From contig JACDGQ010000127.1 in assembly GCA_013821615.1 (NCBI GenBank), forward strand, positions 1-7,891: a stretch of 7,891 bases of DNA. Reading direction: 5' to 3'. Source of the stretch: Planctomycetota bacterium (GTDB lineage Bacteria; Planctomycetota; UBA11346). The position numbers and the translations under genes are program-made. Under the pieces are notes generated by a model that searched no databases, was not told the DNA's origin, and was given only the letters and a program-made list of their open reading frames with translations. This document shows positions 1-6,364 of this stretch, in pieces. Within the stretch, counting starts at the first letter, position 1. Every line of letters starts with the position of its first letter.

Positions 1-54
1 CCACAGCGCGCCGCGGCGCAGGGCGCTGGCCGCGGCGCCAGGCGCGGCGCTCAT
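1..54 (-). CDS. Start of a gene coupled to the ABC importer ATPase, probably its permease (partial)
   Basis: Only the first 18 codons are in the window. They begin at an ATG whose last two bases and the next A form the TGA stop of the upstream ATPase (an ATGA overlap), and they read MSAAPGAAASALRRGALW with no stop up to the edge. There is no clear Shine-Dalgarno sequence, so translation probably depends on coupling to the ATPase gene. In importers of the Fe3+/CysA/PotA type the ATPase gene often sits directly beside the membrane permease gene, and a short Ala/Arg-rich cytoplasmic start is common in such permeases. The coupled start is seen directly. The permease identity is inferred from context alone, since no membrane segment is reached. 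Confidence 0.5.
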   Translation of the reverse strand, partial: MSAAPGAAASALRRGALW

Positions 55-1103
55 GCCGGCAGCACCACGAGGTCCTCGCCCGCGACCTGCACCTGCACCG
101 TAGCGCCGATGTCGCGCGGCGGCGCGGCAGCCTCGTTCACGGACAGGGTCAGACCGCCGGCATCCAGCGTCCACTGCGTCACTTCCCCCTGGTAGCTCAG
201 GCCGGTGATCGTCGCGGGGAAGCGGTTGGCCGCCGGCGCGGCGCCCGGGGCCACGATGCGCAGGCGCTCCGGGCGCACGCACAGCAGGACGCTGGCCGCG
301 CCGGGGATGCCGATCGGCACCGGCGTCGCGAGTTCACCCAGGGCGCAGCTGACACCGTCGCCGCTGACCACCACCGCGGGGATGAAGTTGGCCTCGCCGA
401 CGAACTCGGCGACGGCGCGGCTCTGCGGCTGCTCGTAGAGCTCGCGCGGCGTGCCGACCTGGGCGAGCTTGCCCTGGACCAGCACGGCGATGCGGTCGGC
501 GGTGCTGAGCGCCTCCTTCTGGTCGTGGGTGACGTAGACCGCGGTGACGCCAGCGGCCTTGCACACCCGGCGGATGCTGGCGCGCATCGCCGCGCGCAGG
601 CGCGCGTCGAGGTTGGAGAGCGGCTCGTCGAGCAGCAGTACGCGCGGGCGGACGACGATGGCGCGCGCCAGCGCGACGCGCTGCTGCTGGCCTCCGGACA
701 GTTCGGCGATGCGCCGCTCGGCGAAGCCATCGAGCTCGACCAGGGCGAGCGCCTCGGCGACGCGCTGCTGCTTCTCGGCCGTGGCGACACCGCGCAGCTC
801 CAGCCCGAAGGCGACGTTGCCGCCCACCGACAGGTGCGGCCACAGAGCGTAGTTCTGGAACACCATGCCGATGCCGCGCTGCTCGGCCGGCTGGCGCGTG
901 ACGTCCTCGCCGCCGAAGAAGATGGCGCCGGTGTCGGGCTGCAGGAAGCCGGCGATCATGCGCAGCAGCGTGGTCTTGCCGCAACCGCTGGCACCGAGCA
1001 GGAAGAACATCTCACCTGCCGCGATGTCGATGCTGAGGGTGTCGAGGATGCGCTTGTCGCCGTCGTAGCTTTTAGAGACGCCACGGATGGAGACGGGCAG
1101 CAT
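51..1103 (-). CDS. ABC importer ATP-binding protein, FbpC/PotA/CysA-like
   Basis: This 350-residue protein is the cytoplasmic ATPase that powers a solute-binding-protein-dependent importer. All nucleotide-binding motifs are intact: Walker A GASGCGKT at residues 37-44, Q-loop Gln83, signature LSGGQ at 135-139, Walker B ending in LLLDEP with catalytic Glu160, D-loop SNLD at 163-166, and H-loop His193. The C-terminal part from about residue 240 looks like the TOBE regulatory domain of the MalK/PotA/FbpC/CysA group, and total length fits that group. The opening EMFFLLGASGCGKTTLLRMIAGF and VYVTHDQKEAL resemble Fe3+, polyamine or phosphonate importers, but substrate cannot be read from the ATPase. 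The ATG at 1103 is chosen because family homology begins just after it. The frame stays open to a GTG at 1196, but that extension is only a translated CT-rich repeat. No Shine-Dalgarno sequence precedes 1103. The stop overlaps the next gene by ATGA. The gene is divergent from the exporter operon. Confidence 0.9.
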   Translation of the reverse strand: MLPVSIRGVSKSYDGDKRILDTLSIDIAAGEMFFLLGASGCGKTTLLRMIAGFLQPDTGAIFFGGEDVTRQPAEQRGIGMVFQNYALWPHLSVGGNVAFGLELRGVATAEKQQRVAEALALVELDGFAERRIAELSGGQQQRVALARAIVVRPRVLLLDEPLSNLDARLRAAMRASIRRVCKAAGVTAVYVTHDQKEALSTADRIAVLVQGKLAQVGTPRELYEQPQSRAVAEFVGEANFIPAVVVSGDGVSCALGELATPVPIGIPGAASVLLCVRPERLRIVAPGAAPAANRFPATITGLSYQGEVTQWTLDAGGLTLSVNEAAAPPRDIGATVQVQVAGEDLVVLPA

Positions 1104-1112
1104 GGTGGGGGA

Positions 1113-1156
1113 GGATGGAGGGGGGAAGGGGAAGGCAAGAGGGGTGGAGGGAAGAA
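1113..1156 (-). repeat. Left arm of an inverted CT-rich repeat (leader of the importer ATPase)
   Basis: Read on the minus strand this 44-base arm starts TTCTTCCCT, has CCCCTCTTGCCT in the middle and ends CTCCATCC, 9 bases before the ATPase start codon. Aligned by hand to the arm at 1257-1299 it matches in 39 of 44 columns with one single-base gap. The match includes the non-repetitive core CTCTTGCC, so it is more than shared base composition. It lies in the 5' leader or promoter-proximal DNA of the ATPase gene. Confidence 0.75.
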
Positions 1157-1205
1157 GGAAAGAGAGGATGCATGCGACACGCCACCTGGATCCCACGCTT
1201 GAGAG

Positions 1206-1220
1206 AGTTGTAGAAGTTGT
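1206..1220 (+). repeat. Short direct repeat AGTTGT-AGA-AGTTGT at the centre of the inverted repeat
   Basis: Two AGTTGT hexamers lie 9 bases apart (1206-1211 and 1215-1220) in the AT-richer core. The inverted CT-rich arms are centred on about 1206, so the pair starts at the midpoint of the symmetry. A tandem hexamer pair between divergent genes could be a regulator site, but it is short enough to arise by chance. No regulator family is implied. Confidence 0.3.
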
Positions 1221-1256
1221 CCGCTTTCCTGGGCTGTATCCGCTGTCACCTCCCCC

Positions 1257-1299
1257 TTCTTCCCTTCCCCCCTCTTGCCTCCCCTTCTCTCCTCCATCC
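1257..1299 (+). repeat. Right arm of the inverted CT-rich repeat (leader of the exporter operon)
   Basis: This 43-base plus-strand copy starts TTCTTCCCT and ends CTCCATCC, with the shared core CCCCTCTTGCCT beginning at 1269. It lies 59 bases before the preferred GTG start at 1359. If an in-frame TTG at 1275 were used, part of the element would be coding. However, the two copies are in different reading frames relative to their downstream genes, which argues that the element acts as DNA or leader RNA, not as protein. Confidence 0.75.
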
Positions 1300-1358
1300 C
1301 AGTGGCTTCCGCACCCGCTCCGCCTACCTTACTAGACCACCATCCCCAGCCGCACCCG

Positions 1359-3230
1359 GTGAACGCCCCCCTCCCTTCCGCATCGACCGAAACGTCCTCC
1401 GCCCATCTGGTGCGCCGCCTGGTCGGCATGGCGTGGCGTTACCGCGGCGCCTGCGTGCGCGCCATCGCCATGCAGGTCGCGCTGATCGCGCTCGGCTTGC
1501 TGCTGCTCAGCATGATGGGCCTGGGCGTGGACATCATCCGCCACGCGGTGCAGCCCGATTCGCCGGCGCCACGCTTCCCATTCGCCTGGGTGCCGCCGGC
1601 CGACTGGACGGCGCGCGGGCAGGTCGCGGTGCTGGCTGGCGCGATGGTGGTGGCGGCGCTGCTGCGCGCGCTGCTCGCCTACGGCTACGGCATGGTCGTG
1701 GCGCGTCTGCTCCAGGCCGAGATCGTGGTCGACCTGCGGCGACGCGTCTACGACAAGCTCCAGCGCCTGAGCTTCCGCTTCTTCGACGCCAATGCCTCGG
1801 CCGGGATCATCAACCGCGTCACCGGCGACGTGCAGAACGTGCGCCTGTTCGTCGACGGCGTGATCATTCAGGGCCTGGTGCTGACGCTGTCGCTGCTGGT
1901 GTTCCTCGCCTACATGCTGCACCTGCACGCCGGACTGACCCTGGTGTGCCTGGCGAGCACGCCGGTACTGGTGCTGTCATCGCTGGTCTTCGCCGCGTTC
2001 ATGAAGCAGCCCTACGCGCAGAGCCGCGACCTGGTCGACGCCCTGGTCGGGACGCTGTCCGAGCACGTCCAGGGCGTGCAGGTGGTGAAGGGCTTCGCGC
2101 GCGAGGACGCCGAGGTCCGCAAGTTCGCCGCGGCCAACGCCGCGGTGCGCGACCAGCAGCGTGGCATCTTCTGGCGCATCAGCCTGTTCGGGCCGGCGAT
2201 GGGCTTCCTCACCCAGCTCAACCTGGTGCTGGCGCTGGCCTATGGCGGCTATCTGGTCATCGGCGGTGAACTCGCGCTCGGCACCGGGCTGATGGTGTTC
2301 ACCGGCCTGCTCCAGCAGTGGTCCGGTCAGGTCGGCAACATCGTCACCATCACCAACTCGCTGCAGCAGAGTCTGATCAGCGCGCGCCGCGTCTTCGAGG
2401 TGCTCGACGCGCCGATCGAGATCGCCAGCCTCGCGGACGCGCAGCGCCTGGGCAAGGCGCGCGGCGAGCTCGCCTTCGAGCAGGTCGACTTCGCCTACAC
2501 CGCCGACGCGCCGGTGCTGCGCCAGGTGTCGTTCAGCGCGCGCCCCGGCCAGGTGGTGGCGATCCTTGGCGCGACCGGGTCTGGCAAGACCTCGCTGATG
2601 GGCCTGATCCCGCGCTTCTACGACCCCACCGCCGGACGGGTGCTGGTTGATGGCGTCGATGTCCGCATGCTCGCCGTCGATGACTTGCGCCGCAATGTCG
2701 GCATCGTTTTCCAGGAGAGCTTCCTGTTCAGCAACACCGTGGCCGCCAACATCGCTTTTGGCCACCCCGAGGCGACGCGCGCGCAGATCGAGGCCGCCGC
2801 GCGCATCGCCTGCGCCCACGACTTCGTCAGCGCCCTGCCGCACGGCTACGATACCGTGCTCGGCGAAGCCGGCATCGGCCTGTCCGGCGGCCAGCGCCAG
2901 CGCCTGTCCATCGCACGGGCCCTACTGCTCGAGCCGAGCATCCTGCTGCTCGACGACCCCACCGCGGCGATCGATCCAGAGACCGAACGCGACATCCTGC
3001 AGGCCATGGACCAGGCGATCGCGGGTCGCACCACGCTGATCGTCGCGCACCGCGTCAGCACCCTGCGCCGCGCCGACCTCATCCTGGTGCTGGAGGACGG
3101 CGCCATCGTGCAGCGGGGCACGCACGCCGAGCTGATGGCCACGCACGGGCCCTACCAGCGGGTGGCGCGCCTGCAGCTCAGCGACCGCGACGCGCTCGCG
3201 AGCGGTGCATCGCCGGAGCAGCAGCCGTGA
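1359..3230 (+). CDS. ABC exporter half-transporter with Asp in place of catalytic Glu (degenerate-site subunit)
   Basis: This is a 623-residue type IV (B-type) ABC exporter subunit with membrane domain and ATPase fused. Six membrane helices occupy roughly residues 33-330: TM1 about 33-55 and TM2 about 89-113, joined by a Pro-rich loop of about 25 residues, then two helical pairs. The ATPase domain follows from about residue 370. Motifs seen are Walker A GATGSGKT at 404-411, Q-loop Gln452, an intact LSGGQ signature at 508-512, Walker B ILLLDDP with Asp533 where the catalytic Glu normally lies, and H-loop His564. In known heterodimeric exporters (BmrCD, TM287/288, LmrCD types) one subunit carries this Glu-to-Asp change. 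The stop overlaps the next gene by GTGA. The start is uncertain: GTG 1359 is preferred, with TTG 1275, GTG 1302, GTG 1410 and ATG 1428 as alternatives, none with a Shine-Dalgarno sequence. Substrate is unknown: drug, lipid or peptide export are all possible. Confidence 0.88.
   Translation: MNAPLPSASTETSSAHLVRRLVGMAWRYRGACVRAIAMQVALIALGLLLLSMMGLGVDIIRHAVQPDSPAPRFPFAWVPPADWTARGQVAVLAGAMVVAALLRALLAYGYGMVVARLLQAEIVVDLRRRVYDKLQRLSFRFFDANASAGIINRVTGDVQNVRLFVDGVIIQGLVLTLSLLVFLAYMLHLHAGLTLVCLASTPVLVLSSLVFAAFMKQPYAQSRDLVDALVGTLSEHVQGVQVVKGFAREDAEVRKFAAANAAVRDQQRGIFWRISLFGPAMGFLTQLNLVLALAYGGYLVIGGELALGTGLMVFTGLLQQWSGQVGNIVTITNSLQQSLISARRVFEVLDAPIEIASLADAQRLGKARGELAFEQVDFAYTADAPVLRQVSFSARPGQVVAILGATGSGKTSLMGLIPRFYDPTAGRVLVDGVDVRMLAVDDLRRNVGIVFQESFLFSNTVAANIAFGHPEATRAQIEAAARIACAHDFVSALPHGYDTVLGEAGIGLSGGQRQRLSIARALLLEPSILLLDDPTAAIDPETERDILQAMDQAIAGRTTLIVAHRVSTLRRADLILVLEDGAIVQRGTHAELMATHGPYQRVARLQLSDRDALASGASPEQQP
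3215..3218 (+). promoter_or_regulatory. Ribosome binding site GGAG deciding the GTG start at 3227
   Basis: GGAG lies 8 bases upstream of the GTG at 3227, inside the end of the preceding exporter gene. It supports this GTG as the start and, with the GTGA overlap, translational coupling of the two subunits. It contrasts with the missing Shine-Dalgarno sequences of the two divergent genes. Confidence 0.6.
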
Positions 3231-5092
3231 GCACCCCGCGCCCGACCGCATCGCCGCCGTCCGGTCCGGGCCGCAGTGTCGTGCTGCTTACCCATCTGCC
3301 GCAGCGCCGTGACGACGACGACGCACACGAGCGGCCGCTCGACGTCGCGGTGTTCCGCCGCCTGTTCGGCTTCGCCGTCCCGCACCGGCGCACCTGCGCC
3401 TGGCTGCTCGCGCTGGTGGTGATGCGCTCGTTGCAGCTACCGCTGCTGACCTGGGCGCTGGCCGCGGTGATCGGCGGGCCGATCGCCCGCCATGACTGGC
3501 CTGGCGCGCTATGGGGAACGGCCGGCTTCGCCGCGCTGGCGCTGTTGACCGAGGTCACCTTCCACTTCCGCCAGCGCCTGGCGCTGCAGCTCGGCGAAGC
3601 GGTGGTGCACGACCTGCGCGGCGCGCTGTTCGCGCACCTGCAGCGCCTGACCCTGGGCTTCTACACCCGCACCAGCCTGGGGCGCGTGCTCGGACGCTTC
3701 ACCTCCGACATCGAGGCGGTGCGCACCGCGGTGCAGGACGTGCTGTTCGTCAGCATGGTGCAGGTCGGGCAGATGCTCGGCGCCGCGGCCTTCATGCTCT
3801 ATTACGATTGGCGGCTGTTCCTGGTGGTGGCGCTGGTGGCGCCGGTGCTGGTGGCCGTCGACCGGCTGTTCCGCGTGCGTCTGACGCGCGCCTCGCGCGC
3901 CGCCCAGGAGAGCTTCACGCGCGTCACCGCCAACCTCGCCGAGTCGGTGAACGGCATCCGCGTCACCCAGGGCTTCGTGCGCCAGGAGGTCAATGCCGGC
4001 CTGTTCGCCAACCTGATCGAGGACCAGGGCCGCTACAATCTCGAGGCCGGACGCGCCTCGGCGCAGTTCGGTCCGCTCCTCGACCTCGCCAGCCAGAGCC
4101 TGCTCGCCATGCTGCTGGTGGTCGGCGCCTGGCTGGTGCTGCACGGCGCGCCTGCGCCCGAGGAGCAGGCGGCGCACCTCGCCGCGCTCATCCAGTTCGT
4201 GTTCCTCACCGGCATGTTCTTCGGCCCGATCCAGATGATCGGCATGCAGTACAACCAGGCGCTCAGCGCCATGGCCGGCGCCGAGCGGGTGTTCCGCCTG
4301 CTCGACACCAGGCCCGACTGGGAGGACGCCGCCGATGCCCGCGCCCTGCCGGCGCTCGCCGGCGACGTCGAGTTCCGCGACGTCACCTTCGCGTACGAGG
4401 CGGGGCGCACCGTGCTGCACGGCGTGTCGTTCGCCGCCAAAGCCGGTCAGACCATCGCCCTGGTCGGACATACCGGCTGCGGCAAGAGCACCATCGCCAA
4501 CCTCATCGCCAAATTCTACCTGGCCGATGGCGGCGCGGTGCTGATCGATGGCCACGATCTGCGCGGGGTCACCGCCGCCTCGCTGCACCGCCAGCTGGGT
4601 ATCGTCGCGCAGAGCAACTTCCTGTTCACCGGCACGGTCATGGAGAACATCCGCATCGGCCGCCCGGACGCGAGCGACGAGCAGGTCATCGATGCGGTGC
4701 GGCGTCTCGGCGTGCTCGACCTGTTCGCGACCATGCCCGCCGGCTTCGCCACCACCGTCGGCGAGAAGGGCGTGGGCGTCTCGCTCGGCCAGCGCCAGCT
4801 GATCTGCTTCGCGCGCGCCCTGGTCGCCGATCCGCGCATCCTCATCCTCGACGAGGCGACCTCGGCGGTCGACGCGCTCAGCGAAGCGCGCCTGCAGCAG
4901 GCGCTCGTCACCCTGCTCGCCGGGCGCACCAGCGTCGTGATCGCCCACCGCCTTTCGACCATCCGCCACGCCGACCAGGTGCTGGTCCTCGACGCGGGCC
5001 GCATCATCGAACGCGGCACGCACACGCAGCTGGTCGCGCAGGGTGGCGCGTACGCGGAGCTCTACCGCCAGTTCGTACGCGGTGGGGACTGA
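3227..5092 (+). CDS. ABC exporter half-transporter with degenerate signature motif (partner subunit)
   Basis: This 621-residue protein is the second membrane-ATPase half-transporter of the operon. A cytoplasmic N-terminal stretch of about 45 residues contains an acidic run (RRDDDDAHERPLD) before the first of six membrane helices. The ATPase domain is in the last 240 residues: Walker A GHTGCGKS at 414-421, Q-loop Gln462, signature VSLGQ at 518-522 in place of LSGGQ, Walker B ILILDEA with catalytic Glu543, and H-loop His574. In a head-to-tail heterodimer the VSLGQ motif would face the Asp533 site of the first subunit. Both defects then fall in one composite site, while the other site (Glu543 plus LSGGQ) is consensus. 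This matches known asymmetric exporters. GTG 3227 is chosen for the GGAG 8 bases upstream and the GTGA overlap. Four bases separate its stop from the convergent acyltransferase gene. Substrate cannot be told. Confidence 0.9.
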   Translation: MSTPRPTASPPSGPGRSVVLLTHLPQRRDDDDAHERPLDVAVFRRLFGFAVPHRRTCAWLLALVVMRSLQLPLLTWALAAVIGGPIARHDWPGALWGTAGFAALALLTEVTFHFRQRLALQLGEAVVHDLRGALFAHLQRLTLGFYTRTSLGRVLGRFTSDIEAVRTAVQDVLFVSMVQVGQMLGAAAFMLYYDWRLFLVVALVAPVLVAVDRLFRVRLTRASRAAQESFTRVTANLAESVNGIRVTQGFVRQEVNAGLFANLIEDQGRYNLEAGRASAQFGPLLDLASQSLLAMLLVVGAWLVLHGAPAPEEQAAHLAALIQFVFLTGMFFGPIQMIGMQYNQALSAMAGAERVFRLLDTRPDWEDAADARALPALAGDVEFRDVTFAYEAGRTVLHGVSFAAKAGQTIALVGHTGCGKSTIANLIAKFYLADGGAVLIDGHDLRGVTAASLHRQLGIVAQSNFLFTGTVMENIRIGRPDASDEQVIDAVRRLGVLDLFATMPAGFATTVGEKGVGVSLGQRQLICFARALVADPRILILDEATSAVDALSEARLQQALVTLLAGRTSVVIAHRLSTIRHADQVLVLDAGRIIERGTHTQLVAQGGAYAELYRQFVRGGD

Positions 5093-5096
5093 GCAC

Positions 5097-5810
5097 CTAG
5101 GTCGATGCGGCCGGCACCGCGGGCAGATCGCCCAGGTCGCGCACCCAGTCCACGTCGTCGCGCAGGACGCGCGCCGGGATTCCCGCGGCGAGCGTATGCG
5201 CAGGCAGATCCTTGGTCACCACCGCGCACGCGCCGACCACGCAGTTGGCGCCGATGGTGGTGCCCTTGAGGATGGTCGCGCCGCGGCCGATCCAGACGTG
5301 GTCGGCGATGGTGATGTCCTCGGCGGGGTTCAGCCGCCGGCCCGCGCCGTCGATGATGCCGTGGCTGTCGCCAGTGCGCATGTCGACGGCCGAGGACAGC
5401 ATGCAATCGCGGCCGAGGGTCACCGTGGTCGCTTGCTCGAAGGCGGCGATGAGCGCCCAGATGGCGCTGGTGCGGTCGCCGAGGACGATGCGGTTGCCGC
5501 GGCCGATCAGCTCAAGGATGCCGGTGAAGGAGCAGTGCGCACCGATGCGCAGGTGGTGACCGTCGCCGCGGATCACGATCGCGGCGTCCTTCAGGCGGGA
5601 TTCTTCGCCGATCTCGACCACGTTTCCATCGCCAACGATGGTGATCGACGTGCGTGTGAGGATCGCCCCGTTGATCGCGAGGCGATTGCCCGCACCCGTG
5701 CAGCGCAGGCGGTTGCCACCCAGGAGACCATTGTTGATCCGCTTGGCGCAGCCCCGGAACGCGGGCCGGAGGCCGACCGGCAGGAGGCGCTCGATCGCGT
5801 GGAAACTCAT
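5097..5810 (-). CDS. Left-handed beta-helix acyltransferase (probable O-acetyltransferase)
   Basis: This 237-residue protein has two beta-helical parts. The first shows four GxGN/H-type turns at about residues 39-46, 60-67, 82-89 and 103-110, spaced 21-22 residues apart (GAGNRLAI, GDGNVVEI, GDGHHLRI, GRGNRIVL). The second (about 165-213) has hexapeptide repeats of the kind ITIADHVWIGRGATILKGTTIGANCVVGACAVVTKD, ending in the family's AAGIPARVL. His150 in MRTGDSHGI is in the position of the catalytic His of polysaccharide O-acetyltransferases of the NeuO/WbbJ/capsule type. Such enzymes use acetyl-CoA, often as trimers, in the cytoplasm. Acetyl transfer and a polysaccharide acceptor are inferred from the family; no other glycan gene is in view. 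GGAG lies 9 bases before the ATG. The gene is tail to tail with the exporter operon, and an upstream gap of about 100 bases separates it from the lipoprotein gene on the same strand. It could be cotranscribed with the secretin genes or have its own promoter. Confidence 0.85.
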   Translation of the reverse strand: MSFHAIERLLPVGLRPAFRGCAKRINNGLLGGNRLRCTGAGNRLAINGAILTRTSITIVGDGNVVEIGEESRLKDAAIVIRGDGHHLRIGAHCSFTGILELIGRGNRIVLGDRTSAIWALIAAFEQATTVTLGRDCMLSSAVDMRTGDSHGIIDGAGRRLNPAEDITIADHVWIGRGATILKGTTIGANCVVGACAVVTKDLPAHTLAAGIPARVLRDDVDWVRDLGDLPAVPAAST

Positions 5811-5819
5811 GGCTGGGAT

Positions 5820-5823
5820 CTCC
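5820..5823 (-). promoter_or_regulatory. Ribosome binding site GGAG of the acyltransferase gene
   Basis: On the minus strand GGAG ends 9 bases before the ATG at 5810, which supports that start. The rest of the gap (5811-5911) contains short GC hairpin possibilities, such as CGGCC pairing with GGCCG just upstream of the GGAG. I see no T-run that would make a rho-independent terminator for the lipoprotein gene. Confidence 0.5.
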
Positions 5824-5911
5824 GGCCCCGGTCGGCCGCGAACCTGGAAGGACGGACGACACGCGATCTTCTAGCGCGGCCGCCCCGCATTGCCATGCGC
5901 AGCCCGGGTTC

Positions 5912-6364
5912 TCACCCCCCGCCCGCCGCCGCCGCCGCCTCGCGCAGCTCGACCAGGGGCACCAGCACCACGCGCAGCGAGGGCAGGCCGGTGACGCGCA
6001 CCGGCGCGCTGATGATGCACCACATCCGCCCGGCATCGCGCACGCGGTCGTCCGCGACCAGCACGCGCCAGCCCTCGCGCAGCACGCCGAGGCCGTTCGG
6101 ATGGTAGGCGAATGTGAACTTCCCATAGGGGCCGCCGGTGCCGAGATGGGACTGGTCGAGCTCCACCAAGTCACGCGGTGCGTGGCCGGCGGCGACCTGG
6201 AAGGCCTGCAGGTCCTCGGCCAGCGCGTCGAGGATGCGCGGCGAGCCCGACTCGGGCCAGGGCAGCGCCTTGGCGGCGGGATTGCGCGAGCCGCCGGCGC
6301 AGCCCGCGGTGATCAGCACCACGGTGGCGAGCGCGAGCAGCTGGCGGCAGATGGCGGGGCTCAT
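5912..6364 (-). CDS. Small lipoprotein of unknown family, coupled to the secretin gene
   Basis: This 150-residue protein has a lipoprotein signal: a short basic start, a hydrophobic stretch at about residues 9-18 and a lipobox TAGC with Cys22. The residue after the Cys is Ala, not Asp, so outer-membrane sorting would be expected under the proteobacterial rule. The mature part is about 129 residues. It opens with a helical segment DALAEDLQAFQVAAGHAPRDLVEL, resembling the 'helix, G-x-x-P, L-x-x-L' pattern after the pilin stem in GspG-like pseudopilins. A beta-rich part follows (GKFTFAYHPNGLGVL, WRVLVADDRV, MWCIISAPV), and it ends in an Ala/Gly tail. There is no transmembrane pilin helix or prepilin peptidase site. 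Its ATG overlaps the secretin stop (ATGA) without a Shine-Dalgarno sequence, so it should be made together with the secretin. I do not recognise the family. A pilotin-like or assembly role is inference from position, localisation and size. Confidence 0.75.
   Translation of the reverse strand: MSPAICRQLLALATVVLITAGCAGGSRNPAAKALPWPESGSPRILDALAEDLQAFQVAAGHAPRDLVELDQSHLGTGGPYGKFTFAYHPNGLGVLREGWRVLVADDRVRDAGRMWCIISAPVRVTGLPSLRVVLVPLVELREAAAAAGGG

Larger units (their letters stand above)
1104..1358. promoter_or_regulatory. Divergent intergenic control region between importer and exporter operons
   Basis: These 255 bases separate the ATG of the importer ATPase from the preferred GTG of the first exporter gene and must hold the promoters of both operons. 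The outer parts are strongly strand-biased: purine-rich on the plus strand from about 1104 to 1170 and pyrimidine-rich from about 1248 to 1300. This is because two near-identical CT-rich elements face outward. The centre, about 1197-1240, is the only AT-richer stretch and is the likeliest place for promoters. I found no convincing -35/-10 pair: TTGAGA at 1199-1204 has no good -10 partner. Neither flanking gene has a Shine-Dalgarno sequence. The region's role as a promoter is inferred from gene orientation. Confidence 0.6.

Noticed and set aside
1104..1196. GTG-initiated 31-residue extension of the importer ATPase, which looks faintly like a signal peptide
   Set aside because: It is the in-frame translation of the CT-rich repeat. 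A cytoplasmic ATPase needs no signal, and homology to the family begins just after the ATG at 1103.
1275..1358. TTG-initiated N-terminal extension of the first exporter gene (28 extra residues)
   Set aside because: It begins inside the CT-rich repeat, reads as Pro/Ser/Leu low complexity and has no Shine-Dalgarno sequence. GTG 1359 gives a length typical of the family, though the true start remains unproven.
1217..2269. 350-codon plus-strand frame crossing the intergenic region into the first exporter gene
   Set aside because: Arg/Ala/Gly-rich product with no motifs, overlapping a well-supported exporter frame.
3509..5023. 504-codon antisense open frame across the second exporter gene
   Set aside because: Its product is rich in His, Glu, Asp and Gln without recognisable domains. 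It lies opposite a gene with complete ABC motifs, as expected of chance open frames in very GC-rich DNA.
3511..5100. 529-codon alternate-frame reading on the plus strand
   Set aside because: Arg/Ala/Pro-rich composition typical of a frameshifted reading of a GC-rich gene; no domain is seen.
5081..5102. Possible bidirectional terminator between the convergent stops (GGTG/CACC pair and the palindrome ACCTAGGT at 5095-5102)
   Set aside because: The stem is only four base pairs, there is no T-run, and the palindrome is too short to fold stably. Only four bases separate the stop codons.
5811..5911. Possible terminator or small gene in the gap between the lipoprotein and acyltransferase genes
   Set aside because: Only short GC hairpins are present (for example CGCAT-GGCA-ATGCG on the minus strand) without a T-run, and there is no open frame with a plausible start.
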